A stretch of 64,000 nt of DNA from Microvirga vignae (GCF_001017175.1 NZ_LCYG01000011.1:1-64000), one strand, 5' to 3'; positions 1-8,529 are shown, counted from the stretch's first letter. Notes: generated from the letters alone by a model not told the origin. Numbers and translations: made by a program.

Positions 1-1
1 T

Positions 2-262
2 CTTGAGGCGCACCTGATCAAAGGCTCTGATGCAGTAATTGGGAGCAGACACCACACCTCGGGCGAATTGGCCACTTCAGACGGTAAGATCGCCACCGAG
101 ATCGTGCATAAGGTTGACGTCAGGTTCGGGTCGCACTCTGAAGCTCCCCTTTCTTTCAAGAGCGTCTGCGTTTTCCGTCCTAAAGGAGACATTCGGTCTC
201 CTCCCGCTTTGTGCCAAGAGCCGTCCTTCCCTGCCGCTCGGATCTCGGCAATGGGCACGTGA
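2..262 (+). other. Possible 3' end of a reading frame entering from the left edge
   Basis: One forward frame is open from the first bases of the window to a TGA at 260-262. Its product matches no family I recognise. Its last third runs through a dispersed repeat (195-228), so the tail at least is probably not original coding sequence. It could be the end of a truncated gene or a chance open frame; the upstream sequence is needed to decide. Confidence 0.2.
195..228. repeat. Dispersed repeat, GGTCT-CCGCTTTGTGCC family, copy 1
   Basis: The core CCGCTTTGTGCC followed by a GAGC/AAGC-rich arm recurs, diverged, at 12609-12642 and 26784-26820. In the third copy CCGCTTT and AAAGCGG form an inverted repeat around GTGCCG. 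All three lie in non-coding DNA, which fits a small palindromic repeat family. Confidence 0.5.
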
Positions 263-264
263 CG

Positions 265-762
265 CTATCCCGGCAGAGGAACCACCAATCCGACCTTGAC
301 GCGGTCCATCGCCACGAAGGTGCGAAACCTCTTCACGTTGTTGTTCCCGAAGAACAGACGACGCGTCAGCGCCTCGTAGGCGCCCATTGTCGGCACCACG
401 ATAACCAGAACGAAGTCAGCCTCGCCGGTGACGTAGTAGCACTGCTGCACCTCCGGAACCGAGGCGAACTCCCGCTTGGCGGCATCAATCAACTCCGCCG
501 TCTCGCTGATCACTTCGACCTCGACGAAGATGGTGATGGGCTGCCCGACCTGGGCAGGATCGATGACCGCGACATTGGCCTGGATGACCCCGGCCTCCTC
601 CATCCGACGGATGCGCCGTTGCACGGCCGGGGCTGACAGATTGACGGTCTCGCCGATCACCCGCTGCGGGGTCGAGTTGTCCCTCTGGAGGATGTTCAGG
701 ATCGCGAGATCAAAGCTGTCGAGGGGGATCGAGGACGAAGACTTGGACACCGCAGGCCCCAC
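265..762 (-). CDS. Lrp/AsnC family transcriptional regulator
   Basis: A 165-residue protein with the Lrp/AsnC layout: an N-terminal winged helix-turn-helix (about residues 14-75, with LDSFDLAILNILQRD at its start) and a C-terminal RAM/AsnC ligand-binding domain (about 80-160, containing the family-typical G-ADFVLVIVVP segment). These proteins form octamers or dimers of dimers that sense amino acids. The gene is transcribed away from the ammonia-lyase/amidohydrolase operon starting at 868, the usual arrangement for a local regulator, so it probably controls that operon in response to an amino acid substrate. The start is a GTG at 760-762 without a clear Shine-Dalgarno; a second in-frame GTG four codons on is possible. 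Confidence 0.9.
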   Translation of the reverse strand: MGPAVSKSSSSIPLDSFDLAILNILQRDNSTPQRVIGETVNLSAPAVQRRIRRMEEAGVIQANVAVIDPAQVGQPITIFVEVEVISETAELIDAAKREFASVPEVQQCYYVTGEADFVLVIVVPTMGAYEALTRRLFFGNNNVKRFRTFVAMDRVKVGLVVPLPG

Positions 763-867
763 TTACACGAAAAATTCTTGCATTTTGCAGGCCTAAATAG
801 AGCGCCTTTCTCATGTCATGTGCAATATCTTCTCGCCGTCCCAGCCAAGAGAGCCAAGAGAACGGTG

Positions 868-2076
868 ATGTTTCTTCTCAACCAGCACCCCTATTACCGT
901 AAGCCTCTTGATCCCGTTGATGCCGAGACGTTGGGCATGAAGGCTGCCGAGGAGGTCGAGCGATACCTGACCTATCGCGACAATCACGCCCCGACGCCTC
1001 TGCACACCCTTCCCACCCTGGCCGCCGAACTCGGCGCGGGCACCATCCATGTCAAGGATGAGGGCTTCCGGCTGGGGCTCGGCAGCTTCAAGGCCCTGGG
1101 CGGTTCCTATGCGGTCATCCGGATCGTGCTGGAGGAAGCCAGCCGCCGCCTCGGACGGCAGATCGACGTCGCCGAACTGCACTCGCCTGAGGTTCGTTCC
1201 ATTGCCGCCGGGATGACGGTCGCCTGTGCCACGGATGGTAATCACGGGCGCTCGGTGGCTCAGGGCGCGCAACTGGTCGGCGCCAAGTCTGCCATCTTCG
1301 TTCACTCCGGCGTCAGCGACGAGCGGGTGGCGGCCATCGCCCGCTTCGGCGCGCAGATGATCCGGGTCGAGGGTACATATGACGACTCGGTAGCCGAGGC
1401 CGTACGTGTCGCGTCCGAGAAGGGCTGGACCGTTGTCTCCGACACCTCCTGGCCGGGCTACGAGCGCGTTCCGGAATTGGTCATGCAGGGCTACACCGCC
1501 TTGGTGAGCGAAGCCCTGCGCCAACTTCCCGAAGTTCCGACCCATGTGTTCGTGCAGGCGGGTGTCGGCGGCGTCGCGGCCGCCGTTGCTGGCCATCTCG
1601 CCCTCGTGCTCGGGGACAAACGGCCGATCTTCGTCGTGGTCGAGCCGGCGCGGGCGGCCTGCCTCTTTGAGACAGCGCAGGCGGGGCATCCGGTCAAAAT
1701 CGAGCACGGCGCGCCGACGGTCATGGCGATGCTCGAATGCTACGAACCCTCGCTGGTTGCCTGGCGGGTGCTGTCGCGCGTCGCCGATGCCTTCATGATC
1801 GTCGACGAGGAGGATGCGGTCGCGGTGATGAACCGTCTCGCCCGCCCCGCCGGGAATGATCCGGCCATCGTGGCTGGCGAGAGCGGCGGCGCGGGCCTTG
1901 CCGGCCTCGTTCGCGCGGCGGCCTCCCCAGACATCAAGGCAGCACTCCACCTCACTGGTGCGTCCCGTGTCTTCGTCATCAACACGGAAGGTGCCACCGA
2001 TCCGGAGCGCTACGCCGAGTTGGTCGGAATGCGACCTGACGCTGTCGCAACCAGCATCGAAGGGGCAGACGCATGA
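868..2076 (+). CDS. dpaL: Diaminopropionate ammonia-lyase (PLP enzyme)
   Basis: A 402-residue fold-type II PLP enzyme resembling E. coli YgeX, which converts 2,3-diaminopropionate (and D-serine) to pyruvate and ammonia. The PLP lysine is K75 in GSFKALGG. The ATDGNHG motif and the glycine-rich phosphate-binding loop GVGGVAAA follow, and length matches the family. The frame is open upstream to 778, but the ATG at 868 begins at the normal family N-terminus (MFLLNQHPYYR). Its stop overlaps the next gene's start by ATGA, so the two are translationally coupled. Substrate specificity (diaminopropionate against other beta-substituted amino acids) is inferred from family and length only. Confidence 0.87.
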   Translation: MFLLNQHPYYRKPLDPVDAETLGMKAAEEVERYLTYRDNHAPTPLHTLPTLAAELGAGTIHVKDEGFRLGLGSFKALGGSYAVIRIVLEEASRRLGRQIDVAELHSPEVRSIAAGMTVACATDGNHGRSVAQGAQLVGAKSAIFVHSGVSDERVAAIARFGAQMIRVEGTYDDSVAEAVRVASEKGWTVVSDTSWPGYERVPELVMQGYTALVSEALRQLPEVPTHVFVQAGVGGVAAAVAGHLALVLGDKRPIFVVVEPARAACLFETAQAGHPVKIEHGAPTVMAMLECYEPSLVAWRVLSRVADAFMIVDEEDAVAVMNRLARPAGNDPAIVAGESGGAGLAGLVRAAASPDIKAALHLTGASRVFVINTEGATDPERYAELVGMRPDAVATSIEGADA

Positions 2077-3308
2077 CCACACTTTTCATCAATGCAGAGC
2101 GCCTGCTCGGCCGTCTCCGGGAACTCGGGCAGATCGGCCGCGATGGAGACGGTAGGCTGGTCCGGCTCGCCGGCTCCGATGCTGACAAGGCCGGACGCGA
2201 CGCCTTCGTCTCATGGATTCGCGCGGCAGGTTTGGACATTGCCGTCGACCGGATCGGCAACATCTTCGGGATCTGGAAGGATCGCGCGAATGTGGACGAG
2301 GCACCCGTCCTGCTCGGCTCGCATATCGATAGCGTCATCAATGCCGGCATCTATGACGGCTGCTATGGCGTGCTCTCGGGATTGGAGGCGATCGAGACCC
2401 TGAAGGCGGCTGGATACGCTCCTGCACGGCCCATCGCGGTCGCTGCCTTCACCAACGAGGAGGGTGTACGTTACGCCCCCGACATGATGGGCTCGCTCGT
2501 CTACGCTGGGGGACTTCCGGTCAAAGAGGCACTGGCGACGGTCGGCACCGATGGCACGGTGCTCGGGGCGGAGCTGGAGCGGATCGGCTATGCCGGCTTC
2601 GAGGAGCCGGGCTTCCTTAAGCCGCACGCCTATGTCGAGCTGCACATTGAACAGGGACCCATACTCGAACGCGAAGGTGTGCCTATCGGCGCGGTGGAGA
2701 ACCTTCAAGGAATCTCCTGGCAGCGTGTCACCATCGATGGCGATGCCAACCATGCCGGCACGACGCCGATGTCGATGCGCCGGGATGCCGGTCACGCCGC
2801 GGCTCGCATCGTCACCTTCCTGCGCGACCGCGCCCGGAACTCGAATGCGCCTACCGTTGCGACAGTGGGCTGCATGAACTTCGAGCCGAACGCGATCAAC
2901 GTCATCCCCTCCCGTGCCGCCCTTACGGTCGACCTGCGCGATCCCGACGAACAGCGACTCCAGGCGGAGGAAGCGGCTCTTGCCGCGTACCTGAGGGAAC
3001 TGGCGGCCGCCGAGGAGGTCACAATCTCGGTTGAGCGGTTGGCGCGGTTCGAGCCGGTGGCCTTCGACCGGAGGATCGTGGAACTGGTGGAGGATGCCGC
3101 CCGGAAGCGCGGGCTGGCCTCGAAGCGGATGACCTCGGGCGCGGGCCATGACGCCCAGATGATCGCCCGGATCGCGCCGTCGGCGATGATCTTCGTGCCC
3201 AGCATCGGCGGCATCAGCCACAATCCACGCGAACACACGCCGGATGCCGACCTCGTCGCGGGCGCCAACATCCTGCTCGACGTCGCCGCCCGCCTCGCAG
3301 CCCAATGA
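2073..3308 (+). CDS. M20 family Zn hydrolase (allantoate amidohydrolase / N-carbamoyl-L-amino acid hydrolase type)
   Basis: A 411-residue protein of the binuclear-zinc hydantoinase/carbamoylase branch of peptidase family M20, which removes N-carbamoyl or ureido groups. Likely metal ligands are H84 in GSHIDS, D95 in YDGCYG, E129/E130 in TNEEG, H191 in ELHIEQGP and a C-terminal histidine in GISHNPREHTPD. The lid/dimerisation domain lies at about 210-325, with the NHAGTTPM motif. It overlaps dpaL by ATGA and is followed ten bases later by a second M20 gene, so all three are probably co-expressed. Context suggests deacylation or decarbamoylation of an N-substituted amino acid before ammonia release by the lyase. 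The exact substrate cannot be read from sequence. Confidence 0.87.
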   Translation: MTTLFINAERLLGRLRELGQIGRDGDGRLVRLAGSDADKAGRDAFVSWIRAAGLDIAVDRIGNIFGIWKDRANVDEAPVLLGSHIDSVINAGIYDGCYGVLSGLEAIETLKAAGYAPARPIAVAAFTNEEGVRYAPDMMGSLVYAGGLPVKEALATVGTDGTVLGAELERIGYAGFEEPGFLKPHAYVELHIEQGPILEREGVPIGAVENLQGISWQRVTIDGDANHAGTTPMSMRRDAGHAAARIVTFLRDRARNSNAPTVATVGCMNFEPNAINVIPSRAALTVDLRDPDEQRLQAEEAALAAYLRELAAAEEVTISVERLARFEPVAFDRRIVELVEDAARKRGLASKRMTSGAGHDAQMIARIAPSAMIFVPSIGGISHNPREHTPDADLVAGANILLDVAARLAAQ

Positions 3309-3318
3309 GGAGAAACCC

Positions 3319-4479
3319 ATGGCGATGGATCTGGACGCCCTCGAACGGGAAATGACCGCTTGGCGGCGCGATCTGCACGCCCATCCGGAGTTCGGCTTCG
3401 AGGAGAAGCGCACGAGCGCCTTCGTCGCCGCCAAACTGCGGGAGTTCGGCCTCGACGATGTGGCCGAGGGAGTGGGTGGTACTGGTGTCGTCGGCACGCT
3501 CAAACGCGGCAGCGGCAATCGGGCCATCGCGCTCCGGGCCGACATGGATGCCCTGCGCATCACCGAACAGGGCACGCAGGACTACCGCTCGCAGAAGCCC
3601 GGCACGATGCACGCCTGCGGTCACGACGGCCACACCGCCATGCTGCTCGGAGCCGCAAAGCTCCTGGCCGAGGAAGGTGGCTTCGACGGCACCGTACGCT
3701 TTGTCTTCCAGCCTGCCGAGGAATGGGGCAAGGGCGCGCTCGCCATGTTGGCCGATGGACTGATGGAGCGGTTTCCGTTCGAGGAGATCTACGGCCTGCA
3801 CAACATGCCAGGCATTCCGGTCGGGCACTTCCGGACGCGCGTGGGACCGATCATGTCGGCGGAGGACAACTTTGAGATCGTCCTGAAGGGTGTCGGCGGG
3901 CATGCCGCTCGCCCGCACTGGGGCAACGAGGTGCTGGTCGCAGCCTGTGCCACCGTCATGAATCTCCAGACCATCGTCTCGCGTCGCCTAAGCCCGACCG
4001 ACATCGGCGTCGTGTCGGTGACGGAGCTGATCACCGACGGCACCCGCAACGCGCTGCCCGGTCTGGCCCGCATCCTTGGCGATGCCCGCAGCTTCCAACC
4101 CGAGATCAGCGCCGAGATCGAGAAGCAGATGCGCATCATCGCCGAGGGAACAGCCCTGACGTACAACGTCGCCGCCGAGGTGACCTACACGCGCGAGTTC
4201 GTGCCGCTCCTGAACGATGCCGCCCTGGTGGACGAGGCCTTCGCGGCCGCTCGGACCGTGTTTGAGACAGACCACATCTCGACCGCCCGCGAACCGATGA
4301 CGGGCTCGGAGGACTTCGCCCGCTTCCTGGAACACGTGCCCGGCTGCTTTGCCTTTGTCGGCAACGGCAAGAATTCCGCGCCCCTGCACAATCCAGCCTA
4401 TGACTTCAACGATGAAGGCCTGCTCTACGGCACGCGCTTCCACGCCGCCATTGCACGGCAACGCCTGCACCCTGTGTGA
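3319..4479 (+). CDS. M20D family amidohydrolase (aminoacylase / hippurate hydrolase-like)
   Basis: A 386-residue M20D-type metallo-amidohydrolase. It carries HPEFGFEE near the N-terminus and the hallmark HACGHDGH cluster (about residues 98-105) whose Cys and His bind the metals, then QPAEE, GGHAARPHWG in the lid domain and a C-terminal GSEDFA/H ligand. Family members hydrolyse N-acyl amino acids, hippurate or amino acid amides. The ATG at 3319 has GAGGAG at 3307-3312, overlapping the stop of the preceding gene, which indicates an operon. It differs in subfamily from the upstream M20 enzyme, so the two probably act on different bonds of one substrate or on two related substrates. Confidence 0.87.
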   Translation: MAMDLDALEREMTAWRRDLHAHPEFGFEEKRTSAFVAAKLREFGLDDVAEGVGGTGVVGTLKRGSGNRAIALRADMDALRITEQGTQDYRSQKPGTMHACGHDGHTAMLLGAAKLLAEEGGFDGTVRFVFQPAEEWGKGALAMLADGLMERFPFEEIYGLHNMPGIPVGHFRTRVGPIMSAEDNFEIVLKGVGGHAARPHWGNEVLVAACATVMNLQTIVSRRLSPTDIGVVSVTELITDGTRNALPGLARILGDARSFQPEISAEIEKQMRIIAEGTALTYNVAAEVTYTREFVPLLNDAALVDEAFAAARTVFETDHISTAREPMTGSEDFARFLEHVPGCFAFVGNGKNSAPLHNPAYDFNDEGLLYGTRFHAAIARQRLHPV

Positions 4480-4487
4480 CGGGAGGA

Positions 4488-4716
4488 AGCGACGCGAAGG
4501 TCAATGATGAAATCATGGGTATTCGCGGCTCTGCAATCGTCGAGCGTTTCAAGGCGAAGGGTGTCGATCTGGAGGGCTTTACCCTATACGCCTATGCGGC
4601 CATGCAGGTGATCGCCCAGGGGGCAGGCCGCAGGCAAGGCCGATCCGAAGCTCGTTGCGGACAAGATCCATTCTGGGATGACGTTCGACACGGTGGCCAA
4701 GCCGCTGAGGTCCTGA
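4488..4716 (+). pseudogene. Remnant of a branched-chain amino acid type ABC substrate-binding protein (C-terminal part)
   Basis: A frame just after the M20 gene encodes IVERFKAKG and FTLYAYAAMQVIAQ, the typical near-C-terminal segment of LivK-type binding proteins. At about 4620 the frame breaks, and the homology continues in another frame as GKADPKLVADKIHSGM and FDTVAKPLRS, ending at TGA 4714-4716. There is no N-terminal domain, signal peptide or start. It is therefore a truncated, frameshifted fossil, suggesting that this operon once carried, or recombined next to, its own importer. Confidence 0.75.
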
Positions 4717-4749
4717 AGCACAGCCCTGACGCTGCCGAAAAGCGTCAGC

Positions 4750-5652
4750 TTAGATCCCGCCGAGAGGAAGCTGAGCCTTGACTCCGAGTTCGGCGAGAAG
4801 CCACTCGGCAAATGCCCTCAACGGACGACGCTGCCGAACGTAGCGGGGAAAAACCAGGTTATGCCCGACATAGCGGACCGGGGTTGATTTCAGGTCCAAC
4901 GGCATGACCAAGCGGCCCGATGCGAGTTCCCTCTCTGCCAGACGCGTGGACTCCAGGGTGACGCCAAGCCCTTCTGCGGCGGCCGCAATGGCGAGGAAGC
5001 TGCGGTCAAACCGGCTCCCATTCGGAGGAGGCGCGACCAGGCCATTCGCACCGAACCAATCTGCCCATTGGATCTGCTTGCTGTCCGTCTGGATCAGCAC
5101 GTGGTTGAACAGATCCGATGGGGTGGTGATCGTCTCCGCCAGATCAGGCGCACACATCGGCGCGATCGTTTCCTCCCCGAGGGGCACGACGATCAGCCCC
5201 TCCACGCGCGGCAGGCCATAGACGATATCCGCATCGAACTCATCGGAAGCGAACCGTGTGTAATCGATGCCAGCTGCGAGGCGGAGTTCCACGCCTGGAT
5301 GGTGTTTCAGGAAATCGGCCAACCTCGGTGTCAGCCACTGGGCTGCGAAGCTTGGTGCACAGTGCAACCGCAGGAGTTTGGGTCCGCGGGTCGAGATGAC
5401 CTCCATGCCGCGCCGTAACTCATCGAACGCCCGGCTGACGTGGCGCATCAGTGCCTCTCCCTCGTAGCTCAGGCGGACATTGCGGGTGTCTCGCTCGAAG
5501 AGGGGTATTCCGAGAGCCTGCTCCAGCTTCCGGATCGCGTGGCTGACTGCACTGGGCGTCAGGTTAAGCTCCACGGAGGCCGCCCGGAAGGACCCTGTCC
5601 GGCCAGCCGCCTCAAAGATCCGGAGAAAGGAGAGTGGCACCTGCTGAAGCAT
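4750..5652 (-). CDS. LysR family transcriptional regulator
   Basis: A 300-residue LysR-type regulator: winged HTH at residues 1-60 (LSFLRIFEAAGRTGSFRAAS, then LTPSAVSHAIRKLE), linker helix, and a periplasmic-binding-like effector domain from about 90 to 295. The N-terminus resembles the GcvA/AmpR subgroup. It is divergent from the dehydrogenase/transketolase/TRAP genes beginning at 5768, with a 115-base shared intergenic region containing a T-N11-A palindrome (5661-5673). It is therefore the likely substrate-responsive regulator of that cluster. The effector is unknown. Confidence 0.92.
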   Translation of the reverse strand: MLQQVPLSFLRIFEAAGRTGSFRAASVELNLTPSAVSHAIRKLEQALGIPLFERDTRNVRLSYEGEALMRHVSRAFDELRRGMEVISTRGPKLLRLHCAPSFAAQWLTPRLADFLKHHPGVELRLAAGIDYTRFASDEFDADIVYGLPRVEGLIVVPLGEETIAPMCAPDLAETITTPSDLFNHVLIQTDSKQIQWADWFGANGLVAPPPNGSRFDRSFLAIAAAAEGLGVTLESTRLAERELASGRLVMPLDLKSTPVRYVGHNLVFPRYVRQRRPLRAFAEWLLAELGVKAQLPLGGI

Positions 5653-5660
5653 CGGATTAG

Positions 5661-5673
5661 TGAATCAGATTCA
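5661..5673. promoter_or_regulatory. Candidate LysR-type operator (T-N11-A palindrome)
   Basis: TGAATCAGATTCA is a perfect inverted repeat around one central base and fits the T-N11-A consensus of LysR-family boxes. It lies nine bases upstream of the lysR start codon and about 95 bases upstream of the divergent SDR gene. That position suits autorepression plus activation of the divergent operon. No binding data. Confidence 0.5.
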
Positions 5674-5767
5674 ACAGAGGGTGTAAACATCGCGTTTGTC
5701 CGACGATGCACATCGGCAAATAATTCCTCCGACAAATTAAAAACTATAAACCACCCTGGAGGAAATA

Positions 5768-6517
5768 ATGCTTCTTGAAGGCAAGACCGCTGTCATTTCC
5801 GGCGCGGCCAGCCCACGTGGAATCGGGCTTGCGACTGCCCGTCTCTTCGCGGCGCACGGCGCCAAGGTCGCTATCCTCGATCTCGATGAACAAGGCGCGA
5901 AGGAAGCCGCCGCGTCCCTGGGTCCGGACCATGCCGGCATCGGGTGCAACGTCACCGACCTCGACGCCTGCAGGCGCGCCGCGGATGCAGCCATCACGGC
6001 CTTCGGCCATGTCGACATCCTTCTCAACAATGCCGGCGTCACGCAGCCCGTGAAGACGATGGAGATCGACGAAGCGAGCTGGCATCGCATCGTCGACGTC
6101 AACCTCACCGGCGCCCTCTATCTGAGCCAAGCCTTCATTCCCCACATGCGTTCCCGCCGTAGAGGCTCGATCGCCTGCATGTCCTCGGTTTCGGCCCAGC
6201 GCGGCGGCGGGATCTTCGGCGGACCGCACTACTCCGCCGCGAAAGCCGGGGTTCTCGGGCTCGCAAAAGCCATGGCGCGCGAACTCGGCCCGGACGGCAT
6301 CCGCGTCAACTGCGTCACGCCTGGCCTGATCCAGACAGACATCACGGGCGGCAAGCTCACTGACGAGATGCGCCAAGACATCTTGAAAGGCATCCCGCTC
6401 AACCGTCTCGGCAATGCGGAGGATGTGGCGGGCGCCTACCTATTCCTTGCCTCGGATCTGTCCGCTTACATCACCGGCGCCGTGATCGACGTGAACGGCG
6501 GGATGCTGATCCATTGA
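5768..6517 (+). CDS. SDR family NAD(P)-dependent oxidoreductase
   Basis: A 249-residue classical short-chain dehydrogenase. The cofactor loop SGAASPRGIG is at 11-20, D38 follows beta-2 (LDLD, favouring NAD), and NNAG is at 87-90. The catalytic residues are S140, Y155 and K159 (YSAAK). An atypical glycine stretch, RGGGIFGGPH, sits in the substrate loop just before the catalytic Tyr. It is the first gene downstream of the LysR/SDR divergent promoter, with GGAGG a few bases before the ATG, and leads into the transketolase pair. It probably oxidises a polyol or reduces a ketose/oxo-acid in the same pathway. The substrate is unassigned. Confidence 0.9.
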   Translation: MLLEGKTAVISGAASPRGIGLATARLFAAHGAKVAILDLDEQGAKEAAASLGPDHAGIGCNVTDLDACRRAADAAITAFGHVDILLNNAGVTQPVKTMEIDEASWHRIVDVNLTGALYLSQAFIPHMRSRRRGSIACMSSVSAQRGGGIFGGPHYSAAKAGVLGLAKAMARELGPDGIRVNCVTPGLIQTDITGGKLTDEMRQDILKGIPLNRLGNAEDVAGAYLFLASDLSAYITGAVIDVNGGMLIH

Positions 6518-6570
6518 TGGGCGCAATGGGCGCTAGTCCGCTCGCGCCCTCCGACAATCTGGAGAGATCG

Positions 6571-7446
6571 ATGAATACCAGCACCAGCGAACCTGTGCCG
6601 CGGGCTTCCCAATCTGCCCTGTCCAATGTCTCCCTGGTGGACCGCGCCTATCGCATCCGCCGCAATGCACTCCGAATGGGCGAGGTGCAGGGCCAGGGCT
6701 ACATTGCCCAAGCGCTCGGCGTCGCGGACGTCCTGGCGGTGGCCTATTTCCATGCCATGCGCTATCGTCCCGAGGAACCGGAGTGGGAGGAACGCGATCG
6801 TTTCCTTCTTTCGATCGGCCACTACGCCATCGCTCTTTACGCGGCACTGATCGAAGCCGGGATTGTCCCCGAAGACGAGCTGGAGAGCTACGGAACCGAC
6901 GACAGCCGCCTGCCGATGTCGGGCATGGCAGCCTACACGCCGGGCATGGAGATCACCGGCGGATCGCTCGGCCATGGCTTAGCGCTCGCCGTCGGATTCT
7001 GTCTCGGGCTGAAGCGCAAGAAATCAAGCTCGTTCGTCTATTGCCTGTTCTCCGATGGAGAGCTCGGTGAGGGCTCCATCTGGGAGGGTGCCTGGTCTGC
7101 CAGCCACTGGAAACTCGACAACCTGATCGGCATCGTCGACGTCAACAACCAGCAGGCGGATGGGCCGGCCTCTCAGGTCACCGGCTTCGAGCCGCTCGAA
7201 GCACGGTTCGAGTCGTTCGGCTGGCATGTCCAGCGCGTCAACGGCAACGACATTGATGCCTTGGTCGCCGCGTTCGACACAGCCCGCAACCTCGCTGAAC
7301 CGAAGCCGCGCATCATCATCTGCGACACCAAGATGGCCAAGGGCGTTCCGTTCCTCGAACAGCGTGAGCGCAACCACTTCCTGCGGGTCGAGCCGCATGA
7401 ATGGCAGAAGGCCCTCGAACTGCTTGACGCCGGGAGGACATCATGA
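6571..7446 (+). CDS. Transketolase, N-terminal (TPP-binding) subunit
   Basis: A 291-residue protein equal to the N-terminal third of full-length transketolase. The thiamine diphosphate site is shown by SDGELGEGSIWEGA followed about 30 residues later by VDVNN, the GDG-x-NN motif binding the diphosphate through Mg2+. The upstream GGSLGHGLA segment and a conserved His in SIGHYAIA belong to the active site. The frame is open 19 codons further upstream, but the ATG at 6571 has GGAGAG seven bases before it. It overlaps the next gene by ATGA, so both halves are made together and should form an alpha2beta2 enzyme like other split transketolases. It transfers two-carbon ketol units between sugars; which sugars is not evident. 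Confidence 0.9.
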   Translation: MNTSTSEPVPRASQSALSNVSLVDRAYRIRRNALRMGEVQGQGYIAQALGVADVLAVAYFHAMRYRPEEPEWEERDRFLLSIGHYAIALYAALIEAGIVPEDELESYGTDDSRLPMSGMAAYTPGMEITGGSLGHGLALAVGFCLGLKRKKSSSFVYCLFSDGELGEGSIWEGAWSASHWKLDNLIGIVDVNNQQADGPASQVTGFEPLEARFESFGWHVQRVNGNDIDALVAAFDTARNLAEPKPRIIICDTKMAKGVPFLEQRERNHFLRVEPHEWQKALELLDAGRTS

Positions 7447-8495
7447 GGCGCTCGAAATACACGCGGCCAGCTTGGCTCGGGGAGCAGGGAGAAGGAGGAC
7501 AAGGGACGGCGGACAAGCCGCGGCTGACAACCTCGGCGATGATCGCTTCGCTCGCCGGCCCGGACCAGCGCACCAAACCCGCTCCCTTCGGCCACGCCCT
7601 CGCTGCTTTGGCCGAGAGCCGGCCGGAAATCGTAGGGCTGACGGCGGACCTCGCGAAGTACACGGACCTGCACATCTTCGCGAAGGCCCATCCTGACCGA
7701 TTCTACCAGATGGGTATGGCGGAACAGCTCCTGATCAGCGCCGCCGCCGGAATGGCACGGGAAGGTTTCATGCCATTCGCCACGACATACGCCGTGTTTG
7801 CGGCACGAAGAGCCTACGACTTCATCTGCATGGCGATCGCCGAGGAATACCTCAACGTGAAGATCGTGTGCGCCCTGCCCGGCCTGACGACCGGTTACGG
7901 GCCGAGCCACCAGGCCACCGAGGATATCGCGATCTTCCGGGGCCTGCCGAACATCACCATCATCGACCCGTGCGATGCCCATGAGATCGAGCAGGCCGTT
8001 CCGGCCATCGCGGCGCATGATGGTCCCGTCTATATGCGCCTGCTCCGGGGCAACGTACCCCTCGTTCTCGACGAGTACGATTACAAGTTCGAGGTCGGAA
8101 AGGCGAAGATGCTGCGGGACGGCAATGATGTCCTGATCATCTCGTCCGGCCTGATGACGATGCGGGCGCTCGAGGCGGCAGAAACACTCTCCAACGACAA
8201 TGTCGATGTCGGCGTGCTGCACGTGCCCACCATCAAGCCACTCGATGAGGCGACGATCCTGAAGGAAGCATCACGTACCGGCCGGATGGTGGTCGTAGCG
8301 GAAAACCATACGATCGTCGGCGGCTTGGGAGAGGCCGTTGCCGGCCTCCTGATGCGCTCGGGCGTGTTCCCGCCCGCATTCCGCCAGATCGCGCTGCCCG
8401 ACGAGTTCCTGGATGCTGGCGCTCTGCCGACTCTTCATGATCGGTACGGCCTCTCGGTAAGCGCCGTCACGGGCAGCATCAAGGGTTGGCTTTAA
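7443..8495 (+). CDS. Transketolase, C-terminal (pyrimidine-binding) subunit
   Basis: A 350-residue partner of the preceding gene, containing the TPP pyrimidine-binding domain (about 40-210, with the activating Glu region MGMAEQLLISAAAGMAREG and the family YGPSHQATEDIA motif) and the C-terminal transketolase domain (about 220-345). The first 35 residues are an extra lysine/arginine- and glycine-rich tail not usual in the family. Translation starts at the ATG overlapping the N-subunit stop. Split transketolases occur in dedicated catabolic pathways (for example apiose and sulfosugar degradation) as well as in central metabolism. The transporter and dehydrogenase neighbours favour a dedicated pathway here. 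Confidence 0.9.
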   Translation: MRRSKYTRPAWLGEQGEGGQGTADKPRLTTSAMIASLAGPDQRTKPAPFGHALAALAESRPEIVGLTADLAKYTDLHIFAKAHPDRFYQMGMAEQLLISAAAGMAREGFMPFATTYAVFAARRAYDFICMAIAEEYLNVKIVCALPGLTTGYGPSHQATEDIAIFRGLPNITIIDPCDAHEIEQAVPAIAAHDGPVYMRLLRGNVPLVLDEYDYKFEVGKAKMLRDGNDVLIISSGLMTMRALEAAETLSNDNVDVGVLHVPTIKPLDEATILKEASRTGRMVVVAENHTIVGGLGEAVAGLLMRSGVFPPAFRQIALPDEFLDAGALPTLHDRYGLSVSAVTGSIKGWL

Positions 8496-8504
8496 AACGA
8501 CTTG

Positions 8505-8529
8505 CCTCGGAGCGGCCAACGCTCCGAGG
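8505..8529. terminator. Perfect intercistronic hairpin between transketolase and TRAP genes
   Basis: CCTCGGAGCG and its exact complement are separated by GCCAA, giving a 10-bp perfect stem ten bases after the transketolase stop. There is no run of T after it, so it is more likely a partial terminator or RNA-stabilising stem that sets the level of the downstream binding-protein message than a full terminator. Confidence 0.55.

Noticed and set aside
811..2082. A 423-codon minus-strand open frame across the ammonia-lyase gene
   Set aside because: It is antisense to an unmistakable enzyme, has no family resemblance, and is explained by GC-rich codon bias.
2211..3575. A 454-codon minus-strand open frame across the two M20 genes
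   Set aside because: Antisense shadow; it spans the boundary between two real genes and encodes His/Arg-rich nonsense.
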